Shown here: piece after piece, positions 16,713-25,491 of the stretch
Layout: the number at the start of each line of letters is the position of its first letter
Numbering within the stretch: position 1 is the stretch's first letter
Assembly (NCBI RefSeq): GCF_024464655.1
Contig: NZ_JANHAV010000005.1
Coordinates: 124,001-188,000, forward strand
DNA from: Halobellus inordinatus
Lineage (GTDB): Archaea > Halobacteriota > Halobacteria > Halobacteriales > Haloferacaceae
Length of the DNA: 64,000 nucleotides
Direction: 5' to 3'
Program-made: the position numbers and the translations under genes
The notes under the pieces: generated by a model
Told to the model about the DNA's origin: nothing
The model's database searches: none
The model's input: only the letters and a program-made list of their open reading frames with translations

Positions 16713-16906
16713 AGGCAGTCAGCTCCTCATTCTCGAATATATAATCGTGAACTTTGTTGATATACCTTGACAAGTATAAACCAAATGCAGAGTATAACCA
16801 AGAAAGTTGAAGATAACTAGATCACTCAGACTCAATCTGATTACTTTCTCCTCCCACAAATAAAATATAATATTCATTCATTGTCTATATTATACGATCC
16901 GAGGTT

Positions 16907-17065
16907 ATGTCGCACATCGTTACTGTAAATCAGGAGACACTAACCCAGCAGAGAGTTCTGGGACGTTGCGACTACTGCACGACCTATGGGAATGTCGAAA
17001 GAGTCCAAGCGATGTTAGCTGCTCGTCCCAGTTTGACATTGCGCCGCAGTCTGTTTGAGAAGTAA
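16907..17065 (+). CDS. Possible 52 aa microprotein with CXXC
   Basis: The frame reads MSHIVTVNQETLTQQRVLGR then CDYCTTYGNVERVQAMLAAR and ends SLFEK. One CDYC pair is present. There is no overlap with other genes, and the upstream TCATTGTCTATATTATAC is promoter-like. It may equally be a remnant. Confidence 0.3.
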   Translation: MSHIVTVNQETLTQQRVLGRCDYCTTYGNVERVQAMLAARPSLTLRRSLFEK

Positions 17066-17230
17066 CCTCCGAACCGCTGTTTTCGCGATTGACTCGTTAC
17101 ATCCTATGTGCCCACGTGAGAGCAGCCGATTCGTCGGCCACCCGTCAGGACACACCCTTCTACCCCGGTATAAATCGGTTATACCGTTAAGCTACAGAAC
17201 AATGCGGTTACGGGCCCTTCATTCAATTGT

Positions 17231-17380
17231 ATGACGAAGAGAAACCCTACCGACGATCGAGGCAGAGAGACCGAACCGAACTTCTATCTCCCCGCCGGAT
17301 CCCCCTCAATGTCCGTCGCCGGTCGGATTGAGCGTATCTGGGCGAAGTTGTTCAGCCACGGCGTCGAAACGCCGGCGTAG
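17231..17380 (+). CDS. Possible 49 aa microprotein or gene remnant
   Basis: The frame starts MTKRNPTDDRGRETEPNFYL and ends RIWAKLFSHGVETPA. No domain is recognised. The preceding sequence (17160-17225) is AT-rich. It could be the broken start of a longer gene. Confidence 0.25.
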   Translation: MTKRNPTDDRGRETEPNFYLPAGSPSMSVAGRIERIWAKLFSHGVETPA

Positions 17381-17644
17381 CTGCGAATGAATGCGGTGAA
17401 CCACCCGGTCCAGGTAGATTGGATCGAGTTCTGAGTGGGACTCATATTCTGACTACCGTGTACGAGGAGTAGGCACTCGAGACAGTATTTATCGTGTCAA
17501 CCCACCTTGACTAACCGACTCACTTAACACACCACACGCCCACAACTACGACTCCGATAGCAAACATCGCAGTGTACATCTTCGTCGGATATCTCAAAAC
17601 TCATTGATTGCAGAACCATACAACAAATACGCAGCTACAGAACA

Positions 17645-18310
17645 ATGGCCGATATTAAAGCGGTCGTCAGAGTCGAGCACCCTGACATAGTGCTCACAGA
17701 GACAGTCAACCACGACCGAAGCGCGAAAGTCAAATCGGTGTCAGAGGCGGGAACTGATCCCACATCGGGGAAGTTCTTCTATCGTATCGAGTCCTCGGAC
17801 TTCTCGCGGTTTGAGGAAGGATTGCGGAGCGATAACACCGTCGGCGAATTCGAACGCGTTATCGAAACCAGAGACGAGGAAGCCATCTATAGCTTCGAGT
17901 ACACGGACGAAGCGAAAATCCTCTCGTCGGTTATTTCGACCGCGAATGGTGTCACACTCGAAATGGAGAACGAGGGAAGGGCGTGGATATTCACGATATG
18001 GGTGCCCGAACGAACGAACCTGACCCATCTCTGGAACTATGCACAACAGCACGACATCGACATCGACTTACTGCGCGTGAACGAATACGATAGTTTGGGC
18101 ACCAAAGACGCGGGGTTGACCGATAGCCAACGAGAAGCACTGCTCGTTGCATTGGAGACAGGGTATTTCGAAGAACCACGGAACGCAACGCTCAGCGAGG
18201 TCGCCGCTGATCTGGACATCTCACAACCCGCCGCCAGCGGTCTTCTTCGGCGTGGAACCAAGCGACTCGTCGTATCGTCTCTGGTGGATGACAGTGACGT
18301 ATCAGATTGA
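17645..18310 (+). CDS. Bacterio-opsin-activator-like HTH-10 transcription regulator
   Basis: The 221 aa protein has an N-terminal alpha/beta sensor region (MADIKAVVRVEHPDIVLTET). The C-terminal HTH_10 domain is diagnostic: LTDSQREALLVALETGYFEEPRNATLSEVAADLDISQPAASGLLRRGTKRL. Such one-component regulators are common in haloarchaea and respond to metabolic or light/redox cues. It lies convergent with the phosphatase-like gene at 18380, so it is near but not co-transcribed with the ebo-like cluster. Confidence 0.9.
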   Translation: MADIKAVVRVEHPDIVLTETVNHDRSAKVKSVSEAGTDPTSGKFFYRIESSDFSRFEEGLRSDNTVGEFERVIETRDEEAIYSFEYTDEAKILSSVISTANGVTLEMENEGRAWIFTIWVPERTNLTHLWNYAQQHDIDIDLLRVNEYDSLGTKDAGLTDSQREALLVALETGYFEEPRNATLSEVAADLDISQPAASGLLRRGTKRLVVSSLVDDSDVSD

Positions 18311-18379
18311 TCAACGTCTCAAAACGCACTGACCACCTACCGTCTCTGACAGTAGGCCCTGCGGTCAGCTTGCTACGCG

Positions 18380-19789
18380 TCAGTCCGAAGTCGACCGCAC
18401 GCCAGACAGCAGCGATGCCGCCTCGAAGTCCATCTCCAGCCGCCCTTCGACCCCGAGAAGCGTCGCGATCGTCGGCGCCACGGCCCGCGCGTCGACCGGT
18501 CCGTCGGGTGACAACGTCTCCGGAGCGGCAGGGCCGCCGAGCCCGTACACTCCTCGCGTCTCCTCGTCGACGCGGCCGTGTGAGCCGCCGATCTGTGTCG
18601 GGTCGAGCGAGGCCAGTCCAGCATCGCCGACGAAGAGCTCGCAGGGGTCGAAGCCGGGCTTGGCGTGGATGTCCATATCCGTGGCGTACGATGGGGCCGC
18701 CTCGTTGGCGTCCCACCAGTAATACTGGAACCAGGCGTCTGGTTCGGCGACTAACACGAGGTCGCCCGCGTTCGGATGGTCGATACCCCGCGCCGCCGTT
18801 CCGTCATCGTCCAGCATCTGGGCCACGCCGTCGAGCGCTTCGAACGTCTCGCGGGCGGCGGCGACCACGTCAGCGTCGGCGTACACGTGCGCGACTTGGT
18901 GGTCGACCATCGCGAAGGCTGCCGAGCGTGAGAGATCGACCTCCTCGCCGCCGTGGCCGTCGTCGGTCACCGAAAGTAGCCCCGCTTGTCGAAGCGCGCG
19001 GTTGGGGAACACCGGCGTATCGACCGAGTGGAACCCGTACTCGCTGACGACGTTCACGACTGTCTCCTGCCAGCGCTCGTCCGCACGGAGGAACGACAGA
19101 AACGAACCGAGGAGTTCGTCGACAGTTTCGAGCGCCGCGTCGGTCTCGGGCGCGTCGGGGCCGTGCCGCTGCGCGTCGTAGTCGAGGTGCGGGACGTACA
19201 CCCAGAGTAGGTCGGGGTCGAACCGTTCGATCGCCTCGCGCGCGGCGGTCAGGATCCACTCGCTGCTTCGCTCGTTCGCGGCCGGCCCCCAGTAGTTGTG
19301 GAGCGGGAAGTGGCCGTACTCGGCCTCCAGATCGTCGTACAACCCGTCAGGATTGGTCCAGCAGTTCATCTCGAGTATGTTGTTGTCCTCGTCTTCGATC
19401 GGCGACGGCGTTACCGACACGTCGGCGTTCGTCCCGACGAGGTGCTGGAAGAACAGCGCGCCGGTGGTGAGACCGGCGTCGGCGGCGGCTTCCCAAATCC
19501 GAGTGCGGTCACCTCGGTCGCGCTCCCAGAAGGCCACCGCGTCCGCGTCGCGGTCGTACTCGCCGTTCGCCACGTCGCCGTGGGCCGCTGGCGAGCGTCC
19601 GGTCGCGAGCGTCGTCTGGGCCGGGACCGTGACTGCGGGAAACGGAGGCCGGAGGTCGGCCGTGTGCTCCTCGTCGAGCAACCCGGTCAGGTTCGGCGCG
19701 TGGCCACCGCCGAGGTGGTCAGACTGGAGACCGACGACGTCGAGGACGACGACGCGCCGGTCCGCGGCCGGCCCGTCGGAGACGGTCAT
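18380..19789 (-). CDS. Alkaline-phosphatase-superfamily hydrolase (nucleotide pyrophosphatase/phosphodiesterase type), EboF-like
   Basis: The 469 aa enzyme begins RRVVVLDVVGLQSDHLG and has PPFPAVTVPAQTTLATG, where the Thr/Ser nucleophile of type I phosphodiesterases lies. The metal-binding Asp/His residues follow in LWVYVPHLDYDAQRHGPDA, and GGSHGRVDEETRG lies toward the C-terminus. It should cleave phosphomonoesters or phosphodiesters. It overlaps the upstream inositol-phosphate-synthase-like gene by 4 bases, so the two are translationally coupled. In bacterial ebo clusters a member of this superfamily is EboF, hence my functional placement by context. Confidence 0.82.
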   Translation of the reverse strand: MTVSDGPAADRRVVVLDVVGLQSDHLGGGHAPNLTGLLDEEHTADLRPPFPAVTVPAQTTLATGRSPAAHGDVANGEYDRDADAVAFWERDRGDRTRIWEAAADAGLTTGALFFQHLVGTNADVSVTPSPIEDEDNNILEMNCWTNPDGLYDDLEAEYGHFPLHNYWGPAANERSSEWILTAAREAIERFDPDLLWVYVPHLDYDAQRHGPDAPETDAALETVDELLGSFLSFLRADERWQETVVNVVSEYGFHSVDTPVFPNRALRQAGLLSVTDDGHGGEEVDLSRSAAFAMVDHQVAHVYADADVVAAARETFEALDGVAQMLDDDGTAARGIDHPNAGDLVLVAEPDAWFQYYWWDANEAAPSYATDMDIHAKPGFDPCELFVGDAGLASLDPTQIGGSHGRVDEETRGVYGLGGPAAPETLSPDGPVDARAVAPTIATLLGVEGRLEMDFEAASLLSGVRSTSD

Positions 19790-20994
19790 TCGACAGCCGC
19801 CTCCATCGAGTGGCGGTCGACGTACGCGTCGAGCAGCGCGAACTGTCGCGAGAGGTCGTGTTCGTCGACGCCGATCGGGGCCTTGAAGAACGACGCGAGA
19901 TGCCGCTGGAGCCCCCCTTCGCCGCGCTCGTCGGCGTGGGCGAGCAAGCGAACGAGGTCGAGCACGAGCGGAGCGGCGAGTGCCGAGTCCGAGCCCTCCC
20001 AGGTGAACTGCATCTTCATTTCGGTGTTCAGGAAGCCCTCGAAGTGGACGTAGTCCCAGGCGGTCTTCCAGTCCCCCAGCGACGGTGTGTAGTCGATGCG
20101 GACCCGGTTGTGCTCGATATCGGGCAGGATGGAGTCGAGCACGCCTCCCTTGCTCGCCAATTTGCCGGCCTTGTTGGCCTCGTCTTCGAGGACCTGACCG
20201 TCGTCGTTGCCGAGGACGTTGTGGCCCTCCCAGGACCGCACGTGGAGGTTCCGCCCGCCGAACATCGGCGCGAGTGCCGACTTCACGAGAGTCTCACCCG
20301 TCTTGGCGTCCCGTCCCGTGTGCGGAACGTTCCGATCGTCGGCGAGTTCCCGGAGGCCGCCGAGTGCCGAGCCAGTGCTCGGCGTGAAGTTGACGTAGGG
20401 GTGTCCGTCGACGATCGCGGCGTACGCGTAGAGTGCGCTCGCGGGGAGGTCGCGGTCGTTTTCGGCGATCGCCCGCTCGAACGCATCGAGCGTGTCGTAT
20501 CGGTCCGGATCCTCCAGCGGCGGCTCGGTCGAGGCGACGTTCACCACCACCACACGATCGAGGTCGTGCTCCCGACGGAACGCCCGGTAGTCGTCTCGGA
20601 TGCGGTCGACGACCTCGCCCACCGGGAGCCGTTCGTCCAGCGAGCCCCTGTCGGCGAGGTCGTCGACGGCCGCCCCGCAGTTCAGCGCCGTTCCCGTCTC
20701 GATCCGTCTGTCGATGTGGCGGAGGTCCTCGGCCACTGTGTCGACGATTTCCGGAGATGGGACGCCGTTCTCGGAGAGATTTCGCGCCGACTCCAAGAGG
20801 CTCTGCTCTCTGATGTCGTGGCCGCCGAAGACGAACTCTCCGACGTCGGGGAGCGCCAGTCGCGAGTACGGCTCCCGGGCCGTCACCAGGCCAGTCGTGT
20901 CCGTTTCGCCGCGGGCCAGTGCTCGCGCGCCTGCTATCGCGGTGGTCGCGACGTTTCCGCGCGCGCCGGTCAGCCAAACACCTGTGCTTGTCAT
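19786..20994 (-). CDS. myo-Inositol-1-phosphate synthase family enzyme
   Basis: The 402 aa protein opens with a Rossmann start (GVWLTGARGNVATTAIAG). It carries NVASTEPP, NFTPSTGSALGGL and GRDAKTGETLVKSALAPMF, then the long C-terminal motif VRIDYTPSLGDWKTAWDYVHFEGFLN. These match the Inos-1-P synthase family, which converts glucose-6-phosphate to inositol-3-phosphate with NAD. The ATG at 20994 (MTSTGVWL) is preferred over an upstream start. Here it is coupled to a phosphatase-superfamily gene, and faces away from the TatD/TIM/UbiA genes. It may make a cyclitol substrate rather than ordinary inositol. Confidence 0.85.
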   Translation of the reverse strand: MTSTGVWLTGARGNVATTAIAGARALARGETDTTGLVTAREPYSRLALPDVGEFVFGGHDIREQSLLESARNLSENGVPSPEIVDTVAEDLRHIDRRIETGTALNCGAAVDDLADRGSLDERLPVGEVVDRIRDDYRAFRREHDLDRVVVVNVASTEPPLEDPDRYDTLDAFERAIAENDRDLPASALYAYAAIVDGHPYVNFTPSTGSALGGLRELADDRNVPHTGRDAKTGETLVKSALAPMFGGRNLHVRSWEGHNVLGNDDGQVLEDEANKAGKLASKGGVLDSILPDIEHNRVRIDYTPSLGDWKTAWDYVHFEGFLNTEMKMQFTWEGSDSALAAPLVLDLVRLLAHADERGEGGLQRHLASFFKAPIGVDEHDLSRQFALLDAYVDRHSMEAAVE

Positions 20995-21189
20995 TGGCGT
21001 AGGTACTCCGTGTCGAACTAGCGACATTGTTATGACACGCCTGAACGAGACAGGTACCGCTGGGAGGGCGACACTCGATCGAACGGGCCTGAGAGCGCTT
21101 ATTTGACCTTCTATTCGCTGTTTTTTCTGTTTCTGCAGCCGGTAGTAAGAGACTCATAACGAAGTGAGAACTACCTGATAGCTGAATCG

Positions 21190-21990
21190 ATGCGCGTGAT
21201 CGACCCCCACATGCATATGGTATCACGGTCAAGCGAAGACTACCGCCGAGCCCGGCGGGCGGGAATCGAGTGCTGCATCGAACCGGCGTTCTGGAGCGGG
21301 ACAGACAAACGTCACGCGGGCTCGTTCTTCGACTACTTCGAGCACATCACCGACTTCGAGACCGAGCGCGCCGAGCGCGCGGCCGGGATGGACCACTACG
21401 TCACCCTCGGGCTCGAACCAAAGGAGGCGAACTACCCCGAGATGGCCGAGGAAGTGATGGAACGGCTCCCCGAGTTCCTCGACCGCGAGAACGTGGTCGG
21501 CGTCGGCGAGATCGGGCTCGATCAGGGGACGGACGCCGAGGAGTACGCGTTCCGCAAGCAGCTCCGGATGGCCGAGGAACGCGAACTCCCCGTCATCGTC
21601 CACACGCCCCACGAGAACAAGCCGGAGGGAACCGAGCGGCTCGTCGAGATGATCCAAGAAGAAGACGTCACCGAGGAACGGATCATCATCGACCACAACA
21701 CCGAGAACACGATCGACACCAGTCTGCAGACCGACTGCTGGATCGGATTCACCCTCTATCCGGGCAAAATTGCGGACGAGAAGGCCATCGACCTGCTCGA
21801 GGAGTACGGCACCGACAGGATGATACTCAACAGCGCGGCCGACTGGGACCCCTCGGACCCGCTGGCGGTGCCGAAGGCCCGCGACAAGATGCTCGACCGC
21901 GGCTGGGACCGCGAGGCGGTCCGCACGGTCGTCTTCGAGAACCCATACGCGTTCTTCGACCAGTCGCCCAACTTCGATTACGAGCCCTGA
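21190..21990 (+). CDS. TatD-family metal-dependent hydrolase, EboB-like
   Basis: The 266 aa TIM-barrel amidohydrolase begins MRVIDPHMHM with the first metal pair His-X-His. It continues VVGVGEIGLDQG (metal-bridging Glu), ELPVIVHTPHENK (metal His), IIDHNTENT and MILNSAADWDPSDP (terminal Asp). All canonical TatD metal residues are therefore present. Rather than a nuclease, the cluster context suggests hydrolysis of a small-molecule intermediate. It is followed six bases later by a TIM-barrel epimerase-like gene on the same strand. Confidence 0.88.
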   Translation: MRVIDPHMHMVSRSSEDYRRARRAGIECCIEPAFWSGTDKRHAGSFFDYFEHITDFETERAERAAGMDHYVTLGLEPKEANYPEMAEEVMERLPEFLDRENVVGVGEIGLDQGTDAEEYAFRKQLRMAEERELPVIVHTPHENKPEGTERLVEMIQEEDVTEERIIIDHNTENTIDTSLQTDCWIGFTLYPGKIADEKAIDLLEEYGTDRMILNSAADWDPSDPLAVPKARDKMLDRGWDREAVRTVVFENPYAFFDQSPNFDYEP

Positions 21991-21996
21991 GAGCCG

Positions 21997-22824
21997 ATGC
22001 AATTTGCATTCTCAGCCAACGCGTTCCAGCCGTACGATCAGCTCGAAACCGTCGAGATTCTGGCCGACATCGGGTACGACGGGGTGGAACTCCTGCTCGG
22101 CGCGTCGCACCTTCACCCCGCAGACACGGGCCAAGCGGACATCGCCGCGGTCGAGAACGTGCTCGACGATACGGGCCTCGAGATAAGCAACTGTAACGCG
22201 TTTATGATGACTGCGGAGGGCTTTCAACACCCTTCCTACGTCGAGACCGATCCCCGGTACCGCCAGCAGCGCATCGACTACACGCACGAGTCGCTCCGTC
22301 TGGCCGACGCCATCGGAGCCGACTCGATTTCGATCCAGCCGGGCGGCCCCGTCCCTGCAGACCGGTCCTACGAGTGGGCGATGGAGACGTTCAGAGAGAG
22401 TATGCGGTCGATCGTACAGATCGCCGAACCCCTCGACGTCGACGTGCTGATCGAACCCGAGCCGGACCTGCTGATCGAGACGACAGACCAGTATCTCGAC
22501 ATCGCAGACCGTGTCGACTCGGAAGCGGTCGGCTGCAACTTCGATGCGGGACACCTCTTTTGCGTCGGCGAGGACCCCGCCGAGGCCGTCGGCCGGGTCG
22601 TCGATCAGACGCCCCACTACCACGTAGAGGACATTCCGGCCGACCGCACGCACGAGCACACCCAACTGGGCGACGGCGCGATGGACATCGACGGCTTTCT
22701 CGAAGCCGTCGCGGAGACGGGCTACGATGGATTCGTCACCGTCGAGCTATACCCGTATCAGGAGACCGCGGCTGAGACGGCGCGCGAGGCGTACGAGTAT
22801 CTCGACGAGCACGGGTGGATCTGA
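21997..22824 (+). CDS. Sugar-phosphate isomerase/epimerase (xylose-isomerase-like TIM barrel), EboE-like, first of three
   Basis: The 275 aa protein starts MQFAFSANAFQPYDQLETVE, then ILADIGYDGVELL, with metal-ligand segments DVLIEPEPDLLIE, NFDAGHLFCVGED, YHVEDIPADRTHEH and GYDGFVTVELYPYQ. This Glu-Asp-His-Glu pattern is the AP-endonuclease-2/xylose isomerase family. It probably isomerises or epimerises a sugar or cyclitol intermediate. It is eight bases before the UbiA gene. Confidence 0.86.
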   Translation: MQFAFSANAFQPYDQLETVEILADIGYDGVELLLGASHLHPADTGQADIAAVENVLDDTGLEISNCNAFMMTAEGFQHPSYVETDPRYRQQRIDYTHESLRLADAIGADSISIQPGGPVPADRSYEWAMETFRESMRSIVQIAEPLDVDVLIEPEPDLLIETTDQYLDIADRVDSEAVGCNFDAGHLFCVGEDPAEAVGRVVDQTPHYHVEDIPADRTHEHTQLGDGAMDIDGFLEAVAETGYDGFVTVELYPYQETAAETAREAYEYLDEHGWI

Positions 22825-22831
22825 TCGGACG

Positions 22832-23770
22832 ATGGCTCACTCTCGACGCGGCACACGCCGGGTTCGACGCACTGTGGCCGCGTACGCCGAGTTAGTTCGC
22901 GTTCCGAACCTCTTCACTGCGCCGCCGGACGTGATAGCCGGGGCCGCACTCGCCGTCGCCGCGGGCGGGACGGCCACGGTCCCGGCCGTCGCCGGCGTGG
23001 CCGCCGCTTCGGTGCTGCTCTACGCCGCTGGGACGGCCCTCAACGACTTTTTCGACGCCCCCGTCGACGCGGAGGAATGTCCGGAGCGACCGATCCCTGC
23101 CGGTCGAGTATCGCGCCCGACGGCCGGTGTTTTCGGAGCCGCGTTGCTGCTCTGTGCGGTGCTCCTCGCAGTCGCTGCAGCCGGCGCTACTGCCGGAATC
23201 GGGGCACTCGCGGTCGCAACGGCGGTCGTCGCGTACGACGGCGTGCTGAAGGGCGGACCGGCGGGGTTCCTAGCGATGGGCGCGGCGCGCGGACTGAACG
23301 TCCTGTTCGGGACGACGGCTACAGACGCGACGGTCGCGTCGCTGCCCCTGTGGGCGCTCGGTATCCCGGTCGTGCTCGCCACGTACGTCGCGGGCGTGAC
23401 GCTGGTGGCCGCAACGGAGACGACCGGGGCGTCGCGACGGTCGGTGGTGATCGCTGGCGGCGCCGCCGGAGTCGCCGGGACGGTCGCGGTGACCCTCCTC
23501 GCGACTGTCGGCCTCACCGCCCACGGACTCGCTGCCGGCGTCGGCATCGTACTCGCGGCCGCGTTTCTCGTCGTGACGGGACGAGCGCTCGCACGGGCCT
23601 ACCGTGACCCGTCGCCGGAGACGGTCGGCCCGGTCATCGGGACGTGCGTGCTCGCGCTCGTGCCGCTCGATGCGGCGGTCGCGGCCGTCGCTGGCGCCGG
23701 ATGGGCGCTGGTCGCGATCGCGTTCGTCGGTCCCGCAGTCGGACTGTCACAACTGTTCGCCGTCTCGTAA
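22832..23770 (+). CDS. UbiA-family prenyltransferase, EboC-like
   Basis: The 312 aa protein is mostly hydrophobic, with eight or so membrane helices. The first Asp-rich motif is visible as NDFFDAPVDAEECPERPIPAG (NDXXD type). The second motif appears weakened to YDGVLKGG. UbiA enzymes transfer prenyl chains to an acceptor in the membrane. Its place between two TIM-barrel genes suggests the acceptor is the product of this pathway, possibly a polar cyclitol- or sugar-derived head group. The start at 22832 (MAHSRRGTRR) avoids overlap with the preceding gene. Confidence 0.86.
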   Translation: MAHSRRGTRRVRRTVAAYAELVRVPNLFTAPPDVIAGAALAVAAGGTATVPAVAGVAAASVLLYAAGTALNDFFDAPVDAEECPERPIPAGRVSRPTAGVFGAALLLCAVLLAVAAAGATAGIGALAVATAVVAYDGVLKGGPAGFLAMGAARGLNVLFGTTATDATVASLPLWALGIPVVLATYVAGVTLVAATETTGASRRSVVIAGGAAGVAGTVAVTLLATVGLTAHGLAAGVGIVLAAAFLVVTGRALARAYRDPSPETVGPVIGTCVLALVPLDAAVAAVAGAGWALVAIAFVGPAVGLSQLFAVS

Positions 23771-23894
23771 GGAGGATGATGACACGTATGCATCAGAGAC
23801 ACACGATTCACCGAGCCGGATTCGAATCGACGACGGCGCACCGACGACGAACCGTAGCTGCCGGCCGCCCCGGCAGGCGCAGAGGGGGGCAGTG

Positions 23895-24743
23895 ATGGTC
23901 GAGTTGGCCTTCTCGACGAACGCCTATTCCGAATACGGACTTCCGGAGGCGGTTCGGCGCATCGCCGATCACGGCTACGCTGGCGTCGAGATTCTCGGCG
24001 ACGAGCCCCACGCCTACTTCCCGACGTTCGACGGCCGCGAAGAGCGCGCGCTGTGCGATGCCCTCGCGGAGACCGATCTGTCGGTGGCGAACGTCAACGC
24101 GAACACGGCGATGGGCTACTACGACGACGCGCCGCCCTCGGCGTTCTTCGAGCCGAGCGTCATCACCGACGACGAAGCGGCCCGCGAGTGGCGCATCGAG
24201 TACACGCACCGCGCCATCGACCTCGCGGAGGCGGTGGGGTCGCCCGCGGTCTGTCTCGCGACCGGCCGACCGCTCGCGGGCAACCCGCCGAAACGGGCGC
24301 AAGAGACACTTCGCGCGTCGCTCCACGAGATCCTCGACTACGCAGAGCCGCGGGGCATCGACGTCGGCATCGAGTTCGAACCGGAACTACTCGTCGAGTG
24401 CACCGACGAGGTGTTAGCCCTGATAGACGACGTCAGCCGCGAGTCGCTGGGCGTCAACCTCGACGTCGGGCACGCGGCCGTGTACGGCGAGGACCTCACC
24501 GAGACCATACACCGAAGCGCGGGCCACATCACCGGCGTGCACGTAGAGGACATCGTCGGCGGCCGCCGGGGCAAACACTACCACCGGATCCCCGGCGAGG
24601 GCGACCTCGACTTCCGGGCCATCTTCGACGCGCTGGACGACGTCGGCTACGACGGGTTCGTCACCGCCGAACTGTACACGTACCCGCACGAGCCCGATCG
24701 GGCAGCCGAGCGTGCGTACGAGGAACTGGTGCAATACTGCTGA
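23895..24743 (+). CDS. Sugar-phosphate isomerase/epimerase (TIM barrel), EboE-like, second of three
   Basis: The 282 aa protein begins MVELAFSTNAYSEYGLPEAV and has VGIEFEPELLVECTDE, VNLDVGHAAVYGEDL, VHVEDIVGG and GYDGFVTAELYTYPHEPDRA. It is a clear paralogue of the gene at 21997, with the same metal ligands. The duplication suggests two related isomerisation or epimerisation steps. The 120 bases between UbiA and this gene contain a short Arg-rich frame that I do not support as a gene. Confidence 0.86.
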   Translation: MVELAFSTNAYSEYGLPEAVRRIADHGYAGVEILGDEPHAYFPTFDGREERALCDALAETDLSVANVNANTAMGYYDDAPPSAFFEPSVITDDEAAREWRIEYTHRAIDLAEAVGSPAVCLATGRPLAGNPPKRAQETLRASLHEILDYAEPRGIDVGIEFEPELLVECTDEVLALIDDVSRESLGVNLDVGHAAVYGEDLTETIHRSAGHITGVHVEDIVGGRRGKHYHRIPGEGDLDFRAIFDALDDVGYDGFVTAELYTYPHEPDRAAERAYEELVQYC

Positions 24744-24936
24744 GGTGCAGGACTATTGAGATCACTCTCGCTTCCTGTCGGGCCTGCGGCGGACGTCAGT
24801 GGCCACTGGCAAAACAACGTCCGGCGCTCCCGAGACAACTCTGGAGTGCTGCAATACGTCACGGACGTCTGGCAGACAGCATCAGCACTCGGATATCGAC
24901 CGACATCACCTTCCTGCTACGCCACAGACTACCGCT

Positions 24937-25251
24937 GTGTCAGAGACGTTTCACGGCGACGTACTGCGTGTCATTCCACCAGACGAACTCACCGAGCACG
25001 ATCTCGAACCGGCCTTAGAGGAACTGGCTGCATCGCGTGGCGTCCTGGTCTGTCGCCGCGGGGGCCATCCCTCGCTGTTGGAACTCATATGGGCGTTCGT
25101 GAGGCGAGACCCAATCGAGGCGGTCACTGTCGTTGCGGACGTCGAAGACGAGGACATCACCGAGGGCGACGAGATAACCGCACAGATCACAGAGACGGAA
25201 CTATTCGGTGTCTACGAGGTAACCGGCACTATGGACGTTGACCGGGCTTGA
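24937..25251 (+). CDS. Uncharacterised small protein in the ebo-like locus (104 aa)
   Basis: From GTG 24937 the frame reads MSETFHGDVLRVIPPDELTE, then HDLEPALEELAASRGVLVCRRGGHPSLLELIWAFVRRDPIEAVTVVADV and a very acidic end. No motif is recognised. It sits between the second and third TIM-barrel genes on the same strand, so a role in the same pathway is possible. The stretches 24744-24936 and 25252-25491 hold no other gene that I can support. Confidence 0.5.
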   Translation: MSETFHGDVLRVIPPDELTEHDLEPALEELAASRGVLVCRRGGHPSLLELIWAFVRRDPIEAVTVVADVEDEDITEGDEITAQITETELFGVYEVTGTMDVDRA

Positions 25252-25491
25252 TACTGTTCGCGAAATAGTAGGGGCCTGATAGTCGCAGCGCGCGGCAGCG
25301 CGAATAGCTGCGTGTTCGTTGTCAGGATCGATCGCGGGATCCAGAGACCGAACCGAGTTGGTTCCGATAGCTATCATTACTCGCCTCCGACTCCACTGCC
25401 GGTAGAACGCGGCATAACTCGCGGCGATTGGCCGATTAGTGAGGAAATATGCGTTCTATAACAATACACGCGCCAGCGGACTACAGAAACT

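Larger units (their letters stand above)
16713..17644. other. AT-rich 930 bp gap with little coding potential
   Basis: This stretch is the most AT-rich in the first half of the window, with runs such as ATAAAATATAATATTC near 16860. It separates the beta-helix gene from the HTH regulator at 17645. Apart from two possible microprotein frames (16907-17065 and 17231-17380), I see no gene, tRNA or clear inverted repeat. Confidence 0.6.

Noticed and set aside
23776-23895. 39 aa Arg/His-rich frame between the UbiA and second TIM-barrel genes
   Set aside because: Its composition is unlike that of haloarchaeal proteins and it has no motif. It looks like a chance frame across an intergenic stretch.
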